Positions 1-7,749 of a stretch of DNA of 34,047 bases are shown in pieces. The DNA is from Microbacteriaceae bacterium 3FA27C10 (GTDB lineage Bacteria; Actinomycetota; Actinomycetes; Actinomycetales; Microbacteriaceae): positions 1 to 34,047 of the forward strand of contig SCNI01000035.1 of the NCBI GenBank assembly GCA_005502775.1, in the 5' to 3' direction. The stretch's first letter is position 1; each line of letters begins with the position of its first letter. The notes below the pieces were generated by a model. It was not told the DNA's origin. It did not search any database and saw only the letters and a program-made list of their open reading frames with translations. The position numbers and the translations under genes are program-made.

Positions 1-11
1 ATAATGGGGGG
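1..11 (+). promoter_or_regulatory. partial leaderless-type -10 box of first antiporter
   Basis: The window opens with ATAAT followed by six G residues and then the ATG at 12. If the base just outside the window is T, this would be a TATAAT box with a 6-base spacer, the same geometry seen before many other genes here. The G run also looks like a Shine-Dalgarno sequence but abuts the ATG. The box is cut by the window edge, so confidence is low. Confidence 0.35.
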
Positions 12-1616
12 ATGACCCTCGACCCCGTGGCCACGATCGTGTGGATCGTGTCGTTCGTCGTGGTGACCGTCGCCGTCACGGGGCTCGCCCGCCGCGTCGG
101 CTGGTCGGCGCCGATCGCGCTCGTGATCGTGGGAGCGGCGGTGTCGTTCATCCCCGGCGTGCCGGCGATCGCGGTGCAGCCCGACCTGATCCTCTACGGC
201 CTCCTGCCGCCGCTGCTGTTCGCGGCCGCCATCCGCACCTCCTTCGCCGACGTGCGGGCCCGGCGCGACGGCATCCTTCTGCTGAGCGTGGGGCTCGTGG
301 CCTTCACCGTGGTCACCGTGGGATTCACCGCGTGGTGGGTGGTGCCGGGCATCTCGCTCGCCGCCGCGTTCGCGTTCGGCGCGGTCGTGGCGCCGACGGA
401 TGCGGTGGCCGTCACCGCGATCGCCGGCCGGCTGAAGCTGCCCCGCCGGCTCGTGACGGTGCTCGAGGGCGAGAGCCTGCTGAACGACGCCACCGCGCTC
501 GTGGCCTTGAACGCGGCGATCGCCGGCATCCTGGCCAGCGTCGACCCGGGACCGCCGCAGCTGAACGGGTGGGGCATCCTGCTCGAATTCGTGCTCGCCG
601 TGGGGGTGGGCGTCGGCGTGGGGCTCGTGGTCGGGTTCGTGCTCGGGTTCATCCGCAAACAGCTGAAGGCGCCGGTGCTCGACACGAGTCTCTCGCTCAT
701 CACGCCGTACATCGCGTTCATCCCGGCCCAGTTCCTGCACGGCTCGGGGGTGCTGGCGGTCGTGGTGGCGGGGCTCTACCTCGGGTTCCGGGCGCCGGTC
801 ATCCAGACCGCGGAGTCGCGCATCGCCGAGTCGCTGAACTGGCGCACCATCCAGTTCCTGCTCGAGAACGCCGTGTTCCTGTTCATCGGGCTGAGCCTGG
901 CGACCATCCTTCCGGCGGCGCTGAGCGACGGCCCCGGCGTGTGGGAGACCGTGCTGATCTCGGCGGCGCTGCTCGCCGCCGTCTTCCTCTCGCGCTTCGC
1001 CTGGATGATGATCACGACCTCGGTCTACCGCTTCGGCCCGCAGTGGCTGCGCAACCGCGGCTGGAGCTGGCGCAACGGCATCGCGGTGTCGGTGGCGGGC
1101 ATCCGCGGCGTGGTGACGCTCGCGGCCGTGTTCCTGCTGCCGGTGGAGACGCCGGGGCGGGCGTTCATCCAGTTCCTCGCCTTCGTGATCGTGGTGGGCA
1201 CGCTTCTGGGTGGGGCGCTGCTGCCCTTCGTCATCCGGCGGCTGCGGCTGCCGCCGCCGGACTTCTCGCAGGAGATGACCGAGGTGCACATGCTCATGGC
1301 CGAGGCGCAGAACGTCGGGCTGGCGCGCCTCGACGAAGAGGTGACGGATGCGGTCGACCAGCGGGTGGTCGACCGACTGCGGGTGAACGCCCGGTTTCTC
1401 AGCGACGCTCTCGAGAACCCGCCCGGTGACGGTGTGGAACCGCCGGCCCGTGCTTACAACCGTCTGCGCCGGATCATGATCGCGGCCGAGCGGGATGCGG
1501 TGCTCGCCGCCCGCGCGGAAGGCCGCTACCAGGAGCGCGCCGTGAAGTCGGTGCTTGCCAAGATCGACGTGGAGGAGACCGAGCTCAACCTCGGCAAACC
1601 GCGCTCGGGGGAGTGA
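12..1616 (+). CDS. CPA1 family Na+/H+ (monovalent cation/proton) antiporter
   Basis: This 534-residue polytopic membrane protein should exchange protons for Na+ or K+ across the cytoplasmic membrane. The N-terminal two thirds consist of about a dozen hydrophobic segments. The ion-pathway motif GAVVAPTDAVAVTAIA lies near residues 122-137, and EGESLLNDATALV follows about 30 residues later; both are hallmarks of the NhaP/CPA1 family. A hydrophilic, charged cytoplasmic tail starts near residue 415 and probably regulates activity. The ATG at 12 is used because it is preceded by an ATAAT-G6 element. A second antiporter of the same family lies at 26968-28656, with the equivalent motif GAIVAPPDAVTAVAIG. 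The family call is firm; ion specificity cannot be read from the sequence. Confidence 0.93.
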   Translation: MTLDPVATIVWIVSFVVVTVAVTGLARRVGWSAPIALVIVGAAVSFIPGVPAIAVQPDLILYGLLPPLLFAAAIRTSFADVRARRDGILLLSVGLVAFTVVTVGFTAWWVVPGISLAAAFAFGAVVAPTDAVAVTAIAGRLKLPRRLVTVLEGESLLNDATALVALNAAIAGILASVDPGPPQLNGWGILLEFVLAVGVGVGVGLVVGFVLGFIRKQLKAPVLDTSLSLITPYIAFIPAQFLHGSGVLAVVVAGLYLGFRAPVIQTAESRIAESLNWRTIQFLLENAVFLFIGLSLATILPAALSDGPGVWETVLISAALLAAVFLSRFAWMMITTSVYRFGPQWLRNRGWSWRNGIAVSVAGIRGVVTLAAVFLLPVETPGRAFIQFLAFVIVVGTLLGGALLPFVIRRLRLPPPDFSQEMTEVHMLMAEAQNVGLARLDEEVTDAVDQRVVDRLRVNARFLSDALENPPGDGVEPPARAYNRLRRIMIAAERDAVLAARAEGRYQERAVKSVLAKIDVEETELNLGKPRSGE

Positions 1617-1745
1617 GCCGACCACCGATCCGTCTGCCGCCATTCACCGCCTGTTACGCGTTGGACTCCAGACGTTCGACTGCGGGGAACAGGATCAGGG
1701 CCGCAAGCCTTGCCCACTCCCACCAGCTCAGACGGAGAAGAATCG

Positions 1746-3710
1746 ATGAAGAAACTCGGGCGGCCGACGGTAGCCGCTTTCGCAACCCTGGCACTCGCCG
1801 TGCCTCTGGCCGCGTTCGTCGCGCCGATGGCTGCGTCCGCCACCGCCCTGCCGACCCTCGTCGTGAACGAGGTCGACGCGAGCGGTGTTCCGCAGGACTG
1901 GATCGAGATCAAGAACACGGGTTCGGCTCCCGTGGACGCCTCGGGCCTGATCCTCAAGGACGACAAGGACTCCGACCGTTTCGACATCCCGGCCGGCACC
2001 GTGATCGCCGCCGGCGGCTACGCGACCTTCGACGTCGGATCCACCTTCGGGCTCGGCAAGGGCGGCGACGCCGCGCGGCTGTTCCTGAGCGACAACACCA
2101 CGCTCATCGACGGGTACACCTGGCCGAGCGACTCGGTCTACCCCGCGACCTGGGGTCGCTGCGACGACGGCACCGGTGCCTTCGTGGTGAACACCACGCC
2201 GTCCAAGGGCGCGGCGAACGTCTGCAGCACCACTCCGCCGACGACCCCGCCGACCACCCCTCCGACGGCTCCGCCCACGAGCCCCACCTCGACCCCGTGG
2301 CCGGGCGGTTCCACGGTGGCGGATGCCGCGGTCGCGAACTACGCGCCGTTCTCGTCGAACATGAGTGGCCTCAGCTGGGAGAAGGGCGCCAACGGCGCCT
2401 CCGACACGCTCTGGGCCGTGCGCAACGGCCCGGGCGCGCTCTTCGCGCTGCAGAAGTCGGGTTCGACCTGGGTTCCGGCCGCCGGCTGGGAGCAGGGCAA
2501 GGCCCTCAAGTACACCGACGGGACGGGTGACGTCGACGCCGAGGGCGTGGTGAAGACCGACTCCGGCATCTTCGTCTCCTCCGAGCGCAACAACAGCAAC
2601 AACAGCGTCAGCCGTCCGGCGGTGCTCAAGTACGACGCGTCCGCCACCGGCAGCACGCTCACGGCGACCATGGAGTGGAACCTCGTGTCGGCCCTGCCGA
2701 CCGTCGGCGCCAACCTCGGCCTCGAGGGCATCACCTTCGTGCCCGACTCCTACCTCGTGGCCAAGGGCTTCAAGTCCGACGCCGGTGTGACCTACGACCC
2801 CGCTGCCTTCGCCAACCACGGCAACGGCCTCTACTTCGTGGGCCTCGAGGGCACCGGCTCGGTCTACGCCTTCGCGCTCGACCAGACCGACGGCTCGAAG
2901 TTCACGCTGCTCGCCACCATCTCGACGGGCTTCCCGAACGGAGTCATGGAGGTGCAGTACGACGCCGAGAAGAGCGCGGTGTGGGCCATCTGCGACAACA
3001 CCTGCGGCGGCAAGTTCGGGCTGTGGGATGTCGACGCGCAGGGTCACTTCGCCCAGACGGCGCTGTTCGACCGCCCCACGGGTCTGCCGGACACGAACAA
3101 CGAGGGCTTCACCGTCGCGCCGCAGTCCCTCTGCGCGAACGGCGTGAAGCCGGTGGTCTGGGCCGACGACAACGACCTCAACGGCATCGCGCTGCGCGAG
3201 GGCACGATCGACTGCACTCCCGCACCGGTCGACCCGAACGCGCAGCAGCTGCAGGTGGTCGTGCCCGAGGTGGCCGGCGACTTCATCTGGAGCATCGACG
3301 GCACCAACGGCATCGTCGACCTCGGCACCGCCGTGTCGAAGGGCGACCACTTCGAGGCGGCCGGATCGATCAACCCGATCCGCGTCACCGACACCCGCGC
3401 CGCCGGCCCCACCTGGGCCATCTCGGCCCAGGTGAGCGACTTCGCCTCGGGAACCACCTCGTTCTCGGGCAAGTACCTCGGCTGGACCCCCTCGGTGATC
3501 GAGGCCGGTGCCGGCGCCTCCGCCGGTGCCGCAGTGGCCTCGGGCTACGACAGCGGCAACGGTCTGGCGAGCGCCTCCACGCTCGGCAGTGCCGCGGCCG
3601 GCCACACCAAGGGCTCGGCGAAGCTCGGTGCCGACCTGGCGCTCAAGCTCCCCGCCGACGTCGCCCAGAACACCTACACGGCGACGCTCACCCTCACCGC
3701 GCTGGGCTAG
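1746..3710 (+). CDS. secreted lamin-tail-domain / phytase-like propeller protein with WxL-like C-terminus
   Basis: This is a 654-residue exported protein. Residues 1-34 form a Sec signal peptide (basic MKK, hydrophobic core, ATA before the likely cleavage). Residues about 35-150 resemble a lamin-tail (LTD) domain, with VVNEVDASGVPQDWIEIKN at its start. Residues about 162-187 are a Thr/Pro-rich linker (repeated TTPPTTPP). Residues about 190-500 resemble the esterase-like phytase beta-propeller family (GLEGITF and VWADDNDLNGIALREG stretches). Residues about 499-654 form a beta-rich domain with VTDTRAAGPTWAISAQVSDF and YLGWTPS, resembling WxL-type surface domains. The start at 1746 is preferred over the in-frame ATG at 1710 because GGAG at 1734-1737 sits 8 bases upstream and the signal peptide starts there. 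The domain calls are inference from pattern; substrate is unknown. It ends just before a strong hairpin. Confidence 0.8.
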   Translation: MKKLGRPTVAAFATLALAVPLAAFVAPMAASATALPTLVVNEVDASGVPQDWIEIKNTGSAPVDASGLILKDDKDSDRFDIPAGTVIAAGGYATFDVGSTFGLGKGGDAARLFLSDNTTLIDGYTWPSDSVYPATWGRCDDGTGAFVVNTTPSKGAANVCSTTPPTTPPTTPPTAPPTSPTSTPWPGGSTVADAAVANYAPFSSNMSGLSWEKGANGASDTLWAVRNGPGALFALQKSGSTWVPAAGWEQGKALKYTDGTGDVDAEGVVKTDSGIFVSSERNNSNNSVSRPAVLKYDASATGSTLTATMEWNLVSALPTVGANLGLEGITFVPDSYLVAKGFKSDAGVTYDPAAFANHGNGLYFVGLEGTGSVYAFALDQTDGSKFTLLATISTGFPNGVMEVQYDAEKSAVWAICDNTCGGKFGLWDVDAQGHFAQTALFDRPTGLPDTNNEGFTVAPQSLCANGVKPVVWADDNDLNGIALREGTIDCTPAPVDPNAQQLQVVVPEVAGDFIWSIDGTNGIVDLGTAVSKGDHFEAAGSINPIRVTDTRAAGPTWAISAQVSDFASGTTSFSGKYLGWTPSVIEAGAGASAGAAVASGYDSGNGLASASTLGSAAAGHTKGSAKLGADLALKLPADVAQNTYTATLTLTALG

Positions 3711-3724
3711 CCTCACCGCACGAC

Positions 3725-3773
3725 CCGGAGGCCGGGGTGGACGCACGCAGCGCGCGCCCACCCCGGCCTCCGG
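3725..3773 (+). terminator. hairpin terminator after the lamin-tail gene
   Basis: There is a perfect 16-base inverted repeat (CCGGAGGCCGGGGTGG at 3725-3740 and its complement at 3758-3773) with a 17-base loop, beginning 14 bases after the stop codon. There is no T run, which is common for actinobacterial hairpins. It may also stop transcription arriving from the minus-strand genes. Confidence 0.75.
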
Positions 3774-3779
3774 CGTCTC

Positions 3780-3926
3780 GGGGCGCAACGTGATGCGTCG
3801 GCGACGGCGAGTGGCAGCACTCCAGACCACGCCGTCGTCGAGCAGACCCACTCCTTCGACGAACTCACCGATGAGGGTCGTTGCCGTATGGACGTCCCAC
3901 AGCAGCGCCGACGCTTCAGGCCGCAT
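3780..3926 (-). pseudogene. HepT-like (DUF86/HEPN) toxin remnant, internally deleted
   Basis: Reading the minus strand from the ATG at 3926 gives MRPEASALLWDVHTATTLIG, then GEFVEG, the typical first helix of a DUF86/HepT protein. This is followed directly by LLDDGVVWSAAT, which resembles the C-terminal part of the same family. The central section that should carry the RX4-6H ribonuclease motif is missing, and the reading then degenerates into an Arg run. The start codon overlaps the end of a nucleotidyltransferase-like fragment, the usual MntA-HepT arrangement. Intact HepT proteins are about 110-140 residues; only about 40 residues here look homologous. I infer a dead toxin gene. The family assignment rests on pattern recognition by eye. 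Confidence 0.5.
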
Positions 3927-4032
3927 ACAGTTTTTCGGCGTGGGCGTGGGCGTGGGCGTTGGCGGAGTCTGCGGAATACGGGTTGCGCACAGCGGAGTCC
4001 ATCACGAGGTCGACCGGGCGCTCGACGATGCG
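3916..4032 (-). pseudogene. MntA-like nucleotidyltransferase C-terminal remnant
   Basis: The minus strand encodes RIVERPVDLVMDSAVRNPY followed by a short insert and EKLYAA before a TGA. This matches the C-terminus of the small nucleotidyltransferase antitoxins (MntA) that precede HepT genes: a VDLV strand, an (R/K)NPY segment and a terminal LYAA. The N-terminal half with the GSxxxG and DxD catalytic motifs is absent; the fragment begins about 18 bases beyond the stop of the ASCH gene. The insert encodes an Ala-His repeat (NAHAHAHAE) from tandem GCCCAC hexamers, probably repeat expansion after loss of selection. Its stop overlaps the HepT-like start by 11 bases, as in intact pairs. Confidence 0.5.
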
Positions 4033-4049
4033 TCCTGGTGATTGAAGCG

Positions 4050-4457
4050 TCAGGCGGGTTCTGCCGTGAACCAGATGACGTGCACGAGGGTGTCGGAGGC
4101 GACAGGCATTCCGGCGCCGGCCCAAAAGCGGGCGTAGCCCTCGCGCAGGTGGGCGGCATCGCGGAAGCCCTCGCCGGCCGACGCAGCCACCTCGTCGCCG
4201 AGGGCGCCCGTGAGTTCGTCGAACCGGAGGGTGTCCACACGGGTGACCGTCAGCCATCCGGCCGCCGCACCTGCGCTGTCCAGGAGGGCCAGATGCTCGC
4301 CGACATGTTCGAGGGCCTCGCCTTCGGCCGCGTACTCGGCGGCCTGCCCCATCGTGGAGCGCTTCGCGCCGGAGAGCGCGAGCGCGTTCAATTCCTTCCG
4401 CCAGGCGCCCGGCGTACCCAGCTCCATTGCGCGGAAGGCGCCGTATCGGGGCCACAT
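4050..4457 (-). CDS. ASCH domain-containing protein
   Basis: This 135-residue cytosolic protein opens with MWPRYGAFRAMELGTPGAWR, followed by LNALALSGAKRSTMG, typical of ASCH proteins where a Gly-x-Lys segment follows an early helix. The rest of the fold (AGWLTVTRVDTLRF, then an acidic stretch and a YARFW motif) fits the ASCH/PUA-like beta-barrel family, which is thought to bind RNA or modified nucleotides. It covers the whole domain and nothing more. The start is supported by a TAGGCT box exactly 6 bases upstream (4464-4469); this box overlaps the stop codon of the upstream membrane-protein gene. Its biochemical activity is unknown. It may be co-transcribed from 5159 as well as from its own promoter. 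Confidence 0.8.
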   Translation of the reverse strand: MWPRYGAFRAMELGTPGAWRKELNALALSGAKRSTMGQAAEYAAEGEALEHVGEHLALLDSAGAAAGWLTVTRVDTLRFDELTGALGDEVAASAGEGFRDAAHLREGYARFWAGAGMPVASDTLVHVIWFTAEPA

Positions 4458-4463
4458 GATTCG

Positions 4464-4469
4464 AGCCTA
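4464..4469 (-). promoter_or_regulatory. leaderless -10 box (TAGGCT) of ASCH gene
   Basis: TAGGCT on the minus strand lies 6 bases before the ATG at 4457, and there is no Shine-Dalgarno sequence. The spacing implies that transcription starts at or next to the start codon. The box overlaps the TAG stop of the preceding gene. Confidence 0.6.
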
Positions 4470-5159
4470 GGCGCGCGGCATGATGTCTGTCACTGGCGCG
4501 CGGCGGGCTCGGCGCAGGTGGAGGAAGTACGCGGTGGGCGGAATGATGCCCAGGGCGGCCGAGATCGCACGCCACGCGGTGGGGTTGCTCGGGCCCACCG
4601 TCAGGAGGCTCACGGCCGTGACAGCCGTCAGCAGGATGCCGAGTGCGAGCCAGCCGGCGGCCACGCGCGTTCGACGTGACGGACGCATGGCCGTGGAGGT
4701 CGAACGCGGCTCGGCGGGTCGTGCGCTCGTGGCTGGGCGCGGAAGCTTCCACGCCAGCCAGGCTCCGGCTGCCGCAATCGGTACCAGACACAGCCACCCG
4801 GCTGCGGGGAGCGCTGCGATCGCGGGTGCGGCGAACAGCAGCACGAGAAGTGCGCTGTAGGCACCCGTGGTGGGCCAGCGCGTTGCCTCGGCTCGACAGA
4901 TGCCGGTGCAGACCAGCGCGGTCACGATCGCCGTGGTGATGAAAGCGGACAGTGTTCCGGCGACCGCCACGACGATGGCGATCGCGCACAGCAGGAGGAT
5001 CACGAATCCGAACCACTGGAGGGCGCCGGCCGGATCCATCAGGAAAGTGGCCGCGACGCCGACCGTGGCACCCGCAGCCGCAGCCACGAGTGTCGCGTCG
5101 GCGAGGTGGCGGCCGGTTGCCGGCCACAGCGGATTCGTGCCCATGCCCTCAGCGCTCAT
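4467..5159 (-). CDS. hypothetical multi-pass membrane protein
   Basis: This 230-residue protein has no motif I recognise. It has about six hydrophobic segments: near residues 25-42 (ATLVAAAAGATVGVAATFL), 49-70, 73-88, 100-135 (two segments), 165-190 and 195-213. A hydrophilic Arg/Ser-rich loop lies around residues 140-165. The start at 5159 is supported by a TAGGCT box 6 bases upstream. It lies 10 bases from the ASCH gene and downstream of the exopolysaccharide operon on the same strand, but with its own promoter. GC-rich coding statistics match the neighbours. No function can be assigned. Confidence 0.7.
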   Translation of the reverse strand: MSAEGMGTNPLWPATGRHLADATLVAAAAGATVGVAATFLMDPAGALQWFGFVILLLCAIAIVVAVAGTLSAFITTAIVTALVCTGICRAEATRWPTTGAYSALLVLLFAAPAIAALPAAGWLCLVPIAAAGAWLAWKLPRPATSARPAEPRSTSTAMRPSRRTRVAAGWLALGILLTAVTAVSLLTVGPSNPTAWRAISAALGIIPPTAYFLHLRRARRAPVTDIMPRA

Positions 5160-5165
5160 CCACGC

Positions 5166-5171
5166 AGCCTA
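5166..5171 (-). promoter_or_regulatory. leaderless -10 box (TAGGCT) of membrane protein gene
   Basis: This minus-strand TAGGCT is identical to the box at 4464-4469 and is again exactly 6 bases before the ATG (5159). It sits in the 23-base gap after the lipoprotein gene. Confidence 0.6.
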
Positions 5172-5182
5172 GGGCGTCAGCG

Positions 5183-6151
5183 CTACTGCACTCCACTCGT
5201 CGTGACGATGCGGGTCCAGGGGCCGGCGGGCACGGCGGAGTCGTCGACGAACTGCCAGGTGAGGCCCGCCTGCTCGCCGTTGAGCTCGGAGAAGCCGAGG
5301 CAGCCGACGACCGCCGGGGAGACATCCATGCCCGCGCCGCCGTAGCGGGCGTTGACCGGGCGCACGTCGCCGGCGCCGAAGACGTACTCGGCGTCGTCGT
5401 ACTCGCCGGGGCCGGCATCCTGGTTCTGGGCGTAGCAGGTGCGGCCGTTGAGCGTCAGCGCCACCCAGCGGTTCTTCATGTAGCTGAAGCCCTGGTCGCC
5501 GTGGTGCGAGGCGTAGGGCTCCTGGTTGGCCCAGGGCACCACCTGGTCGCGGCGCGCGAAGGCCGCCGCGTTGTTGATGTCGTCGAAGGGCAGGTCGAGG
5601 TAGAACGGGTTCTCGCGCGGCGTCATCTGCGTGGGGAAGTAGTCGTTGGAGGCCGATCGCGCCTCCGTCTCGCAGCTGCCGCCGGCGGTGGTTCCGTCGC
5701 AGCCGCCGTAGCTCTGGAACCACTGCGAGTCGTAGGTGGAGAACATCTGGCTGCCGTCGGCCGCGTTCGGGTCGAAGATCTCGCCCACCCAGAAGGTGGT
5801 GGCCACGATGCCCGTGTGCACCGGGTAGCTCTGCCCGGGTGCCGGTCCCGGCCCCGGGGCGGGCGCCGGTGGTGCCGGCGCGGCGGTCGCGGTGGGCGTG
5901 ACCGACGGGGTTCCGGATGCGGTCGGCGCGTGTGAGGCCGACGGCGACGCCGAGCCGCTGGCCGAGGGCGAGCCGGTGGCCAGCGTGCCGTCGCACTCCG
6001 AGGAGGTGCAGCCGAACCAGGAGCAGCTCGCGAGGCACGCTGCCGTCAGCCCGAGCACGACGGCTCCCGCGCCGAGCCGTCGAAGGCCGGCGGCCCGGCG
6101 TCCGCGGCTGCGTCCGCCGCCGGAACCGTCACCGCCGCCGTCCGACGTCAT
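5183..6151 (-). CDS. secreted lipoprotein with RlpA/expansin-like double-psi barrel domain (tentative)
   Basis: This 322-residue protein starts with a Gly/Asp/Arg-rich head, then a hydrophobic segment ending in LASC (residues 40-43), a good lipobox, so it is probably membrane-anchored on the outside. Residues about 50-105 are a Ser/Pro/Ala/Thr linker. Residues about 110-322 form a globular domain with several Cys. Its end, GMDVSPAVVGCLGF, LTWQFVD and VPAGPWTRIVTT, resembles the closing strands of RlpA/expansin-type double-psi beta-barrels (Asp-x-Ser-Pro-Ala, then V-x-W-x-F-V). The ATG shares the ATGA with the stop of the deacetylase gene, so the two are translationally coupled. I infer a role in binding or cleaving the exopolysaccharide or cell wall. 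The fold call is tentative; a lytic Asp cannot be assigned. Confidence 0.65.
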   Translation of the reverse strand: MTSDGGGDGSGGGRSRGRRAAGLRRLGAGAVVLGLTAACLASCSWFGCTSSECDGTLATGSPSASGSASPSASHAPTASGTPSVTPTATAAPAPPAPAPGPGPAPGQSYPVHTGIVATTFWVGEIFDPNAADGSQMFSTYDSQWFQSYGGCDGTTAGGSCETEARSASNDYFPTQMTPRENPFYLDLPFDDINNAAAFARRDQVVPWANQEPYASHHGDQGFSYMKNRWVALTLNGRTCYAQNQDAGPGEYDDAEYVFGAGDVRPVNARYGGAGMDVSPAVVGCLGFSELNGEQAGLTWQFVDDSAVPAGPWTRIVTTSGVQ

Positions 6152-7692
6152 TTCGAGTCCCCGGGCGCGACACCGCTGAGATCTTGCGCGGTGCCCGTCG
6201 GCGCATCCGTTCCGCTGTTCATGTGCACCTCGACCGGGCCCTGCACGAGCGGCGCAGCGGCGGCCGGCGCGGGCGACGCCGCGACGACCGTGGGAGCCGG
6301 GGCACCGACGGAGTCGTAGAGCGCGTAGTCGTCGGTCTCGAGCGTGCCGTTGCTGAACACGTTGAGCCCGAAGCTGATGCCCGAGAACCCGGCCGGGATG
6401 GCGGGAGTCGTGAACGCGGCCTCGGAGAAGACCGGGTTCGCCGCGAACCACGGGCTCGAGGTCCAGTACTGCCAGACGCCCGCCGTGGTGCGCAGGTAGA
6501 TGGCGAACTGGGTCACCACGGTCGACGTGTACCAGGCCCGCATCGAATAGGTGTGCCCGGGCACGACCGTCGGCGTGCAGGCGCCGAGGTCGAAGGCGGG
6601 CAGCAGCTTGGCATCGCCGTCGACGTAGTTCGCCACCGAGACGTAGCCGGCCACCGAGCCGGTTCGCGCGGGGGAGGTCCAGGTGATCGTCGGGGTGTTG
6701 TTGCCGTAGCCGCCCGTCATCCAGCAGCTCGGCAGCCCGTTGGCGCCCGCCGTCTCGAGACTCGGGTTGATGACGGCGTTCACGCCGGGGCCGGCCGGCG
6801 CCGTTGCCGGACCGGCCACGGCCGCCTTCGCGGTGCCGCCGATCACCTGGTCGACCGTCTTCACCACCGTGTTGTTGGTGAGCGCGCGCGGCTTCAGCCA
6901 CTGCACGAACTGGGTGAACACGGCGGGCGTCACGTTGAGATCGCACCCGGTGTCGCAGATGTTGTGGAAGGTGAACGGCACCCATCCGCCCGTCTTCTCC
7001 GCGTTCGTCACCGAGGCCTTGAGGTCGGCGAGGGTCCAGGTGTTGTCGACCTGGTCGAGGGCCTTCAGGTAGTAGGGGTTCGCGGGCGGGATCTTCTCGG
7101 TGTAACCGCACCCGGCGCATCCGAAGCGCGATTGCAGGTCGCCGAGCATGCGGGCGCTGTTGTAGCCGCAGGCCTTCGCCGCGGCCTCGTTCGCGGGTGT
7201 CGACGAGGCGAAGGGATACGCGAAGCTCTTCACCGTGAACCCCCAGCTCATGAGGGTGCTGCGGTCGTTGCAGATCTGACGCTTCACCTCGTCGGCCGGC
7301 AGCACGGCGAGGTCGGGATGGTTCACCGTGTGCCCGCCGATCTCGTGCCCCGCGGCCTTGAGGCTGTCGAGGTTCGCCCGCGTGAAGTAGCTGGCCGCGC
7401 CCACGAAGCCCGAGACGATGTAGAACGTTCCCTTCATGCCGTTGGCGTTCAGGATGCTCGCCGCCGTCATCTGGTTCGCGTTGCCGTCGTCGAAGGTGAG
7501 GCTGATGACGGTCTGCTTCAGCACCGCCGCAGGGGCGGCGCCGGGCGTGGCGGCGCTCGCCGCCGCCGAGGCGGGTAGGGTGACGGCGACGGCGACGGCG
7601 AGCGCGATCGTGGAGAGAGCCGCCGCCAGGGGGCGCCAGAGGTTCTTCGGCGGGCGCTTCGTCGACAGGCGGGGGGAGGTGCTTCGTTGCAC
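6148..7692 (-). CDS. secreted polysaccharide deacetylase (NodB/CE4) with carbohydrate-binding module
   Basis: This 514-residue exported enzyme should remove N- or O-acetyl groups from an extracellular polysaccharide. A signal peptide covers about residues 1-45 (basic head, hydrophobic core, ASAAASA). The NodB domain shows motif 1 TFDDG (residues 66-70), motif 2 HTVNH (121-125), motif 3 FAYPFAS, and a later PFTFHNIC. Asp69, His121 and His125 are the expected metal ligands. After about residue 300 there is a jelly-roll-like region (NPSLETAGANGLPSCWMTGG, then YSMRAWY) typical of CBM4/9-type modules, and a low-complexity Ala/Pro tail. The start is GTG at 7692 with a purine-rich GAGAGAG upstream. 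It lies 57 bases after glmS in the operon and overlaps the lipoprotein gene by 4 bases. Substrate is inferred from context to be an amino-sugar polymer. Confidence 0.88.
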   Translation of the reverse strand: MQRSTSPRLSTKRPPKNLWRPLAAALSTIALAVAVAVTLPASAAASAATPGAAPAAVLKQTVISLTFDDGNANQMTAASILNANGMKGTFYIVSGFVGAASYFTRANLDSLKAAGHEIGGHTVNHPDLAVLPADEVKRQICNDRSTLMSWGFTVKSFAYPFASSTPANEAAAKACGYNSARMLGDLQSRFGCAGCGYTEKIPPANPYYLKALDQVDNTWTLADLKASVTNAEKTGGWVPFTFHNICDTGCDLNVTPAVFTQFVQWLKPRALTNNTVVKTVDQVIGGTAKAAVAGPATAPAGPGVNAVINPSLETAGANGLPSCWMTGGYGNNTPTITWTSPARTGSVAGYVSVANYVDGDAKLLPAFDLGACTPTVVPGHTYSMRAWYTSTVVTQFAIYLRTTAGVWQYWTSSPWFAANPVFSEAAFTTPAIPAGFSGISFGLNVFSNGTLETDDYALYDSVGAPAPTVVAASPAPAAAAPLVQGPVEVHMNSGTDAPTGTAQDLSGVAPGDSK

Positions 7693-7749
7693 GATGGGCT
7701 CTCTCTCGATGGTGGGGCGGTGGGACGGTGTACGGAGGCGGTGGCCCGG

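Noticed and set aside
2232-2300. Tandem ACCCCGCCG-like repeats as a possible CRISPR or satellite
   Set aside because: It is in frame and encodes the Thr/Pro linker of the secreted protein; no spacers.
1728-3926. 732-residue minus-strand frame antisense to the lamin-tail gene
   Set aside because: Only the first about 40 residues (HepT-like fragment) look real; the rest is Arg/Gly/Val shadow of a well-supported plus-strand gene.
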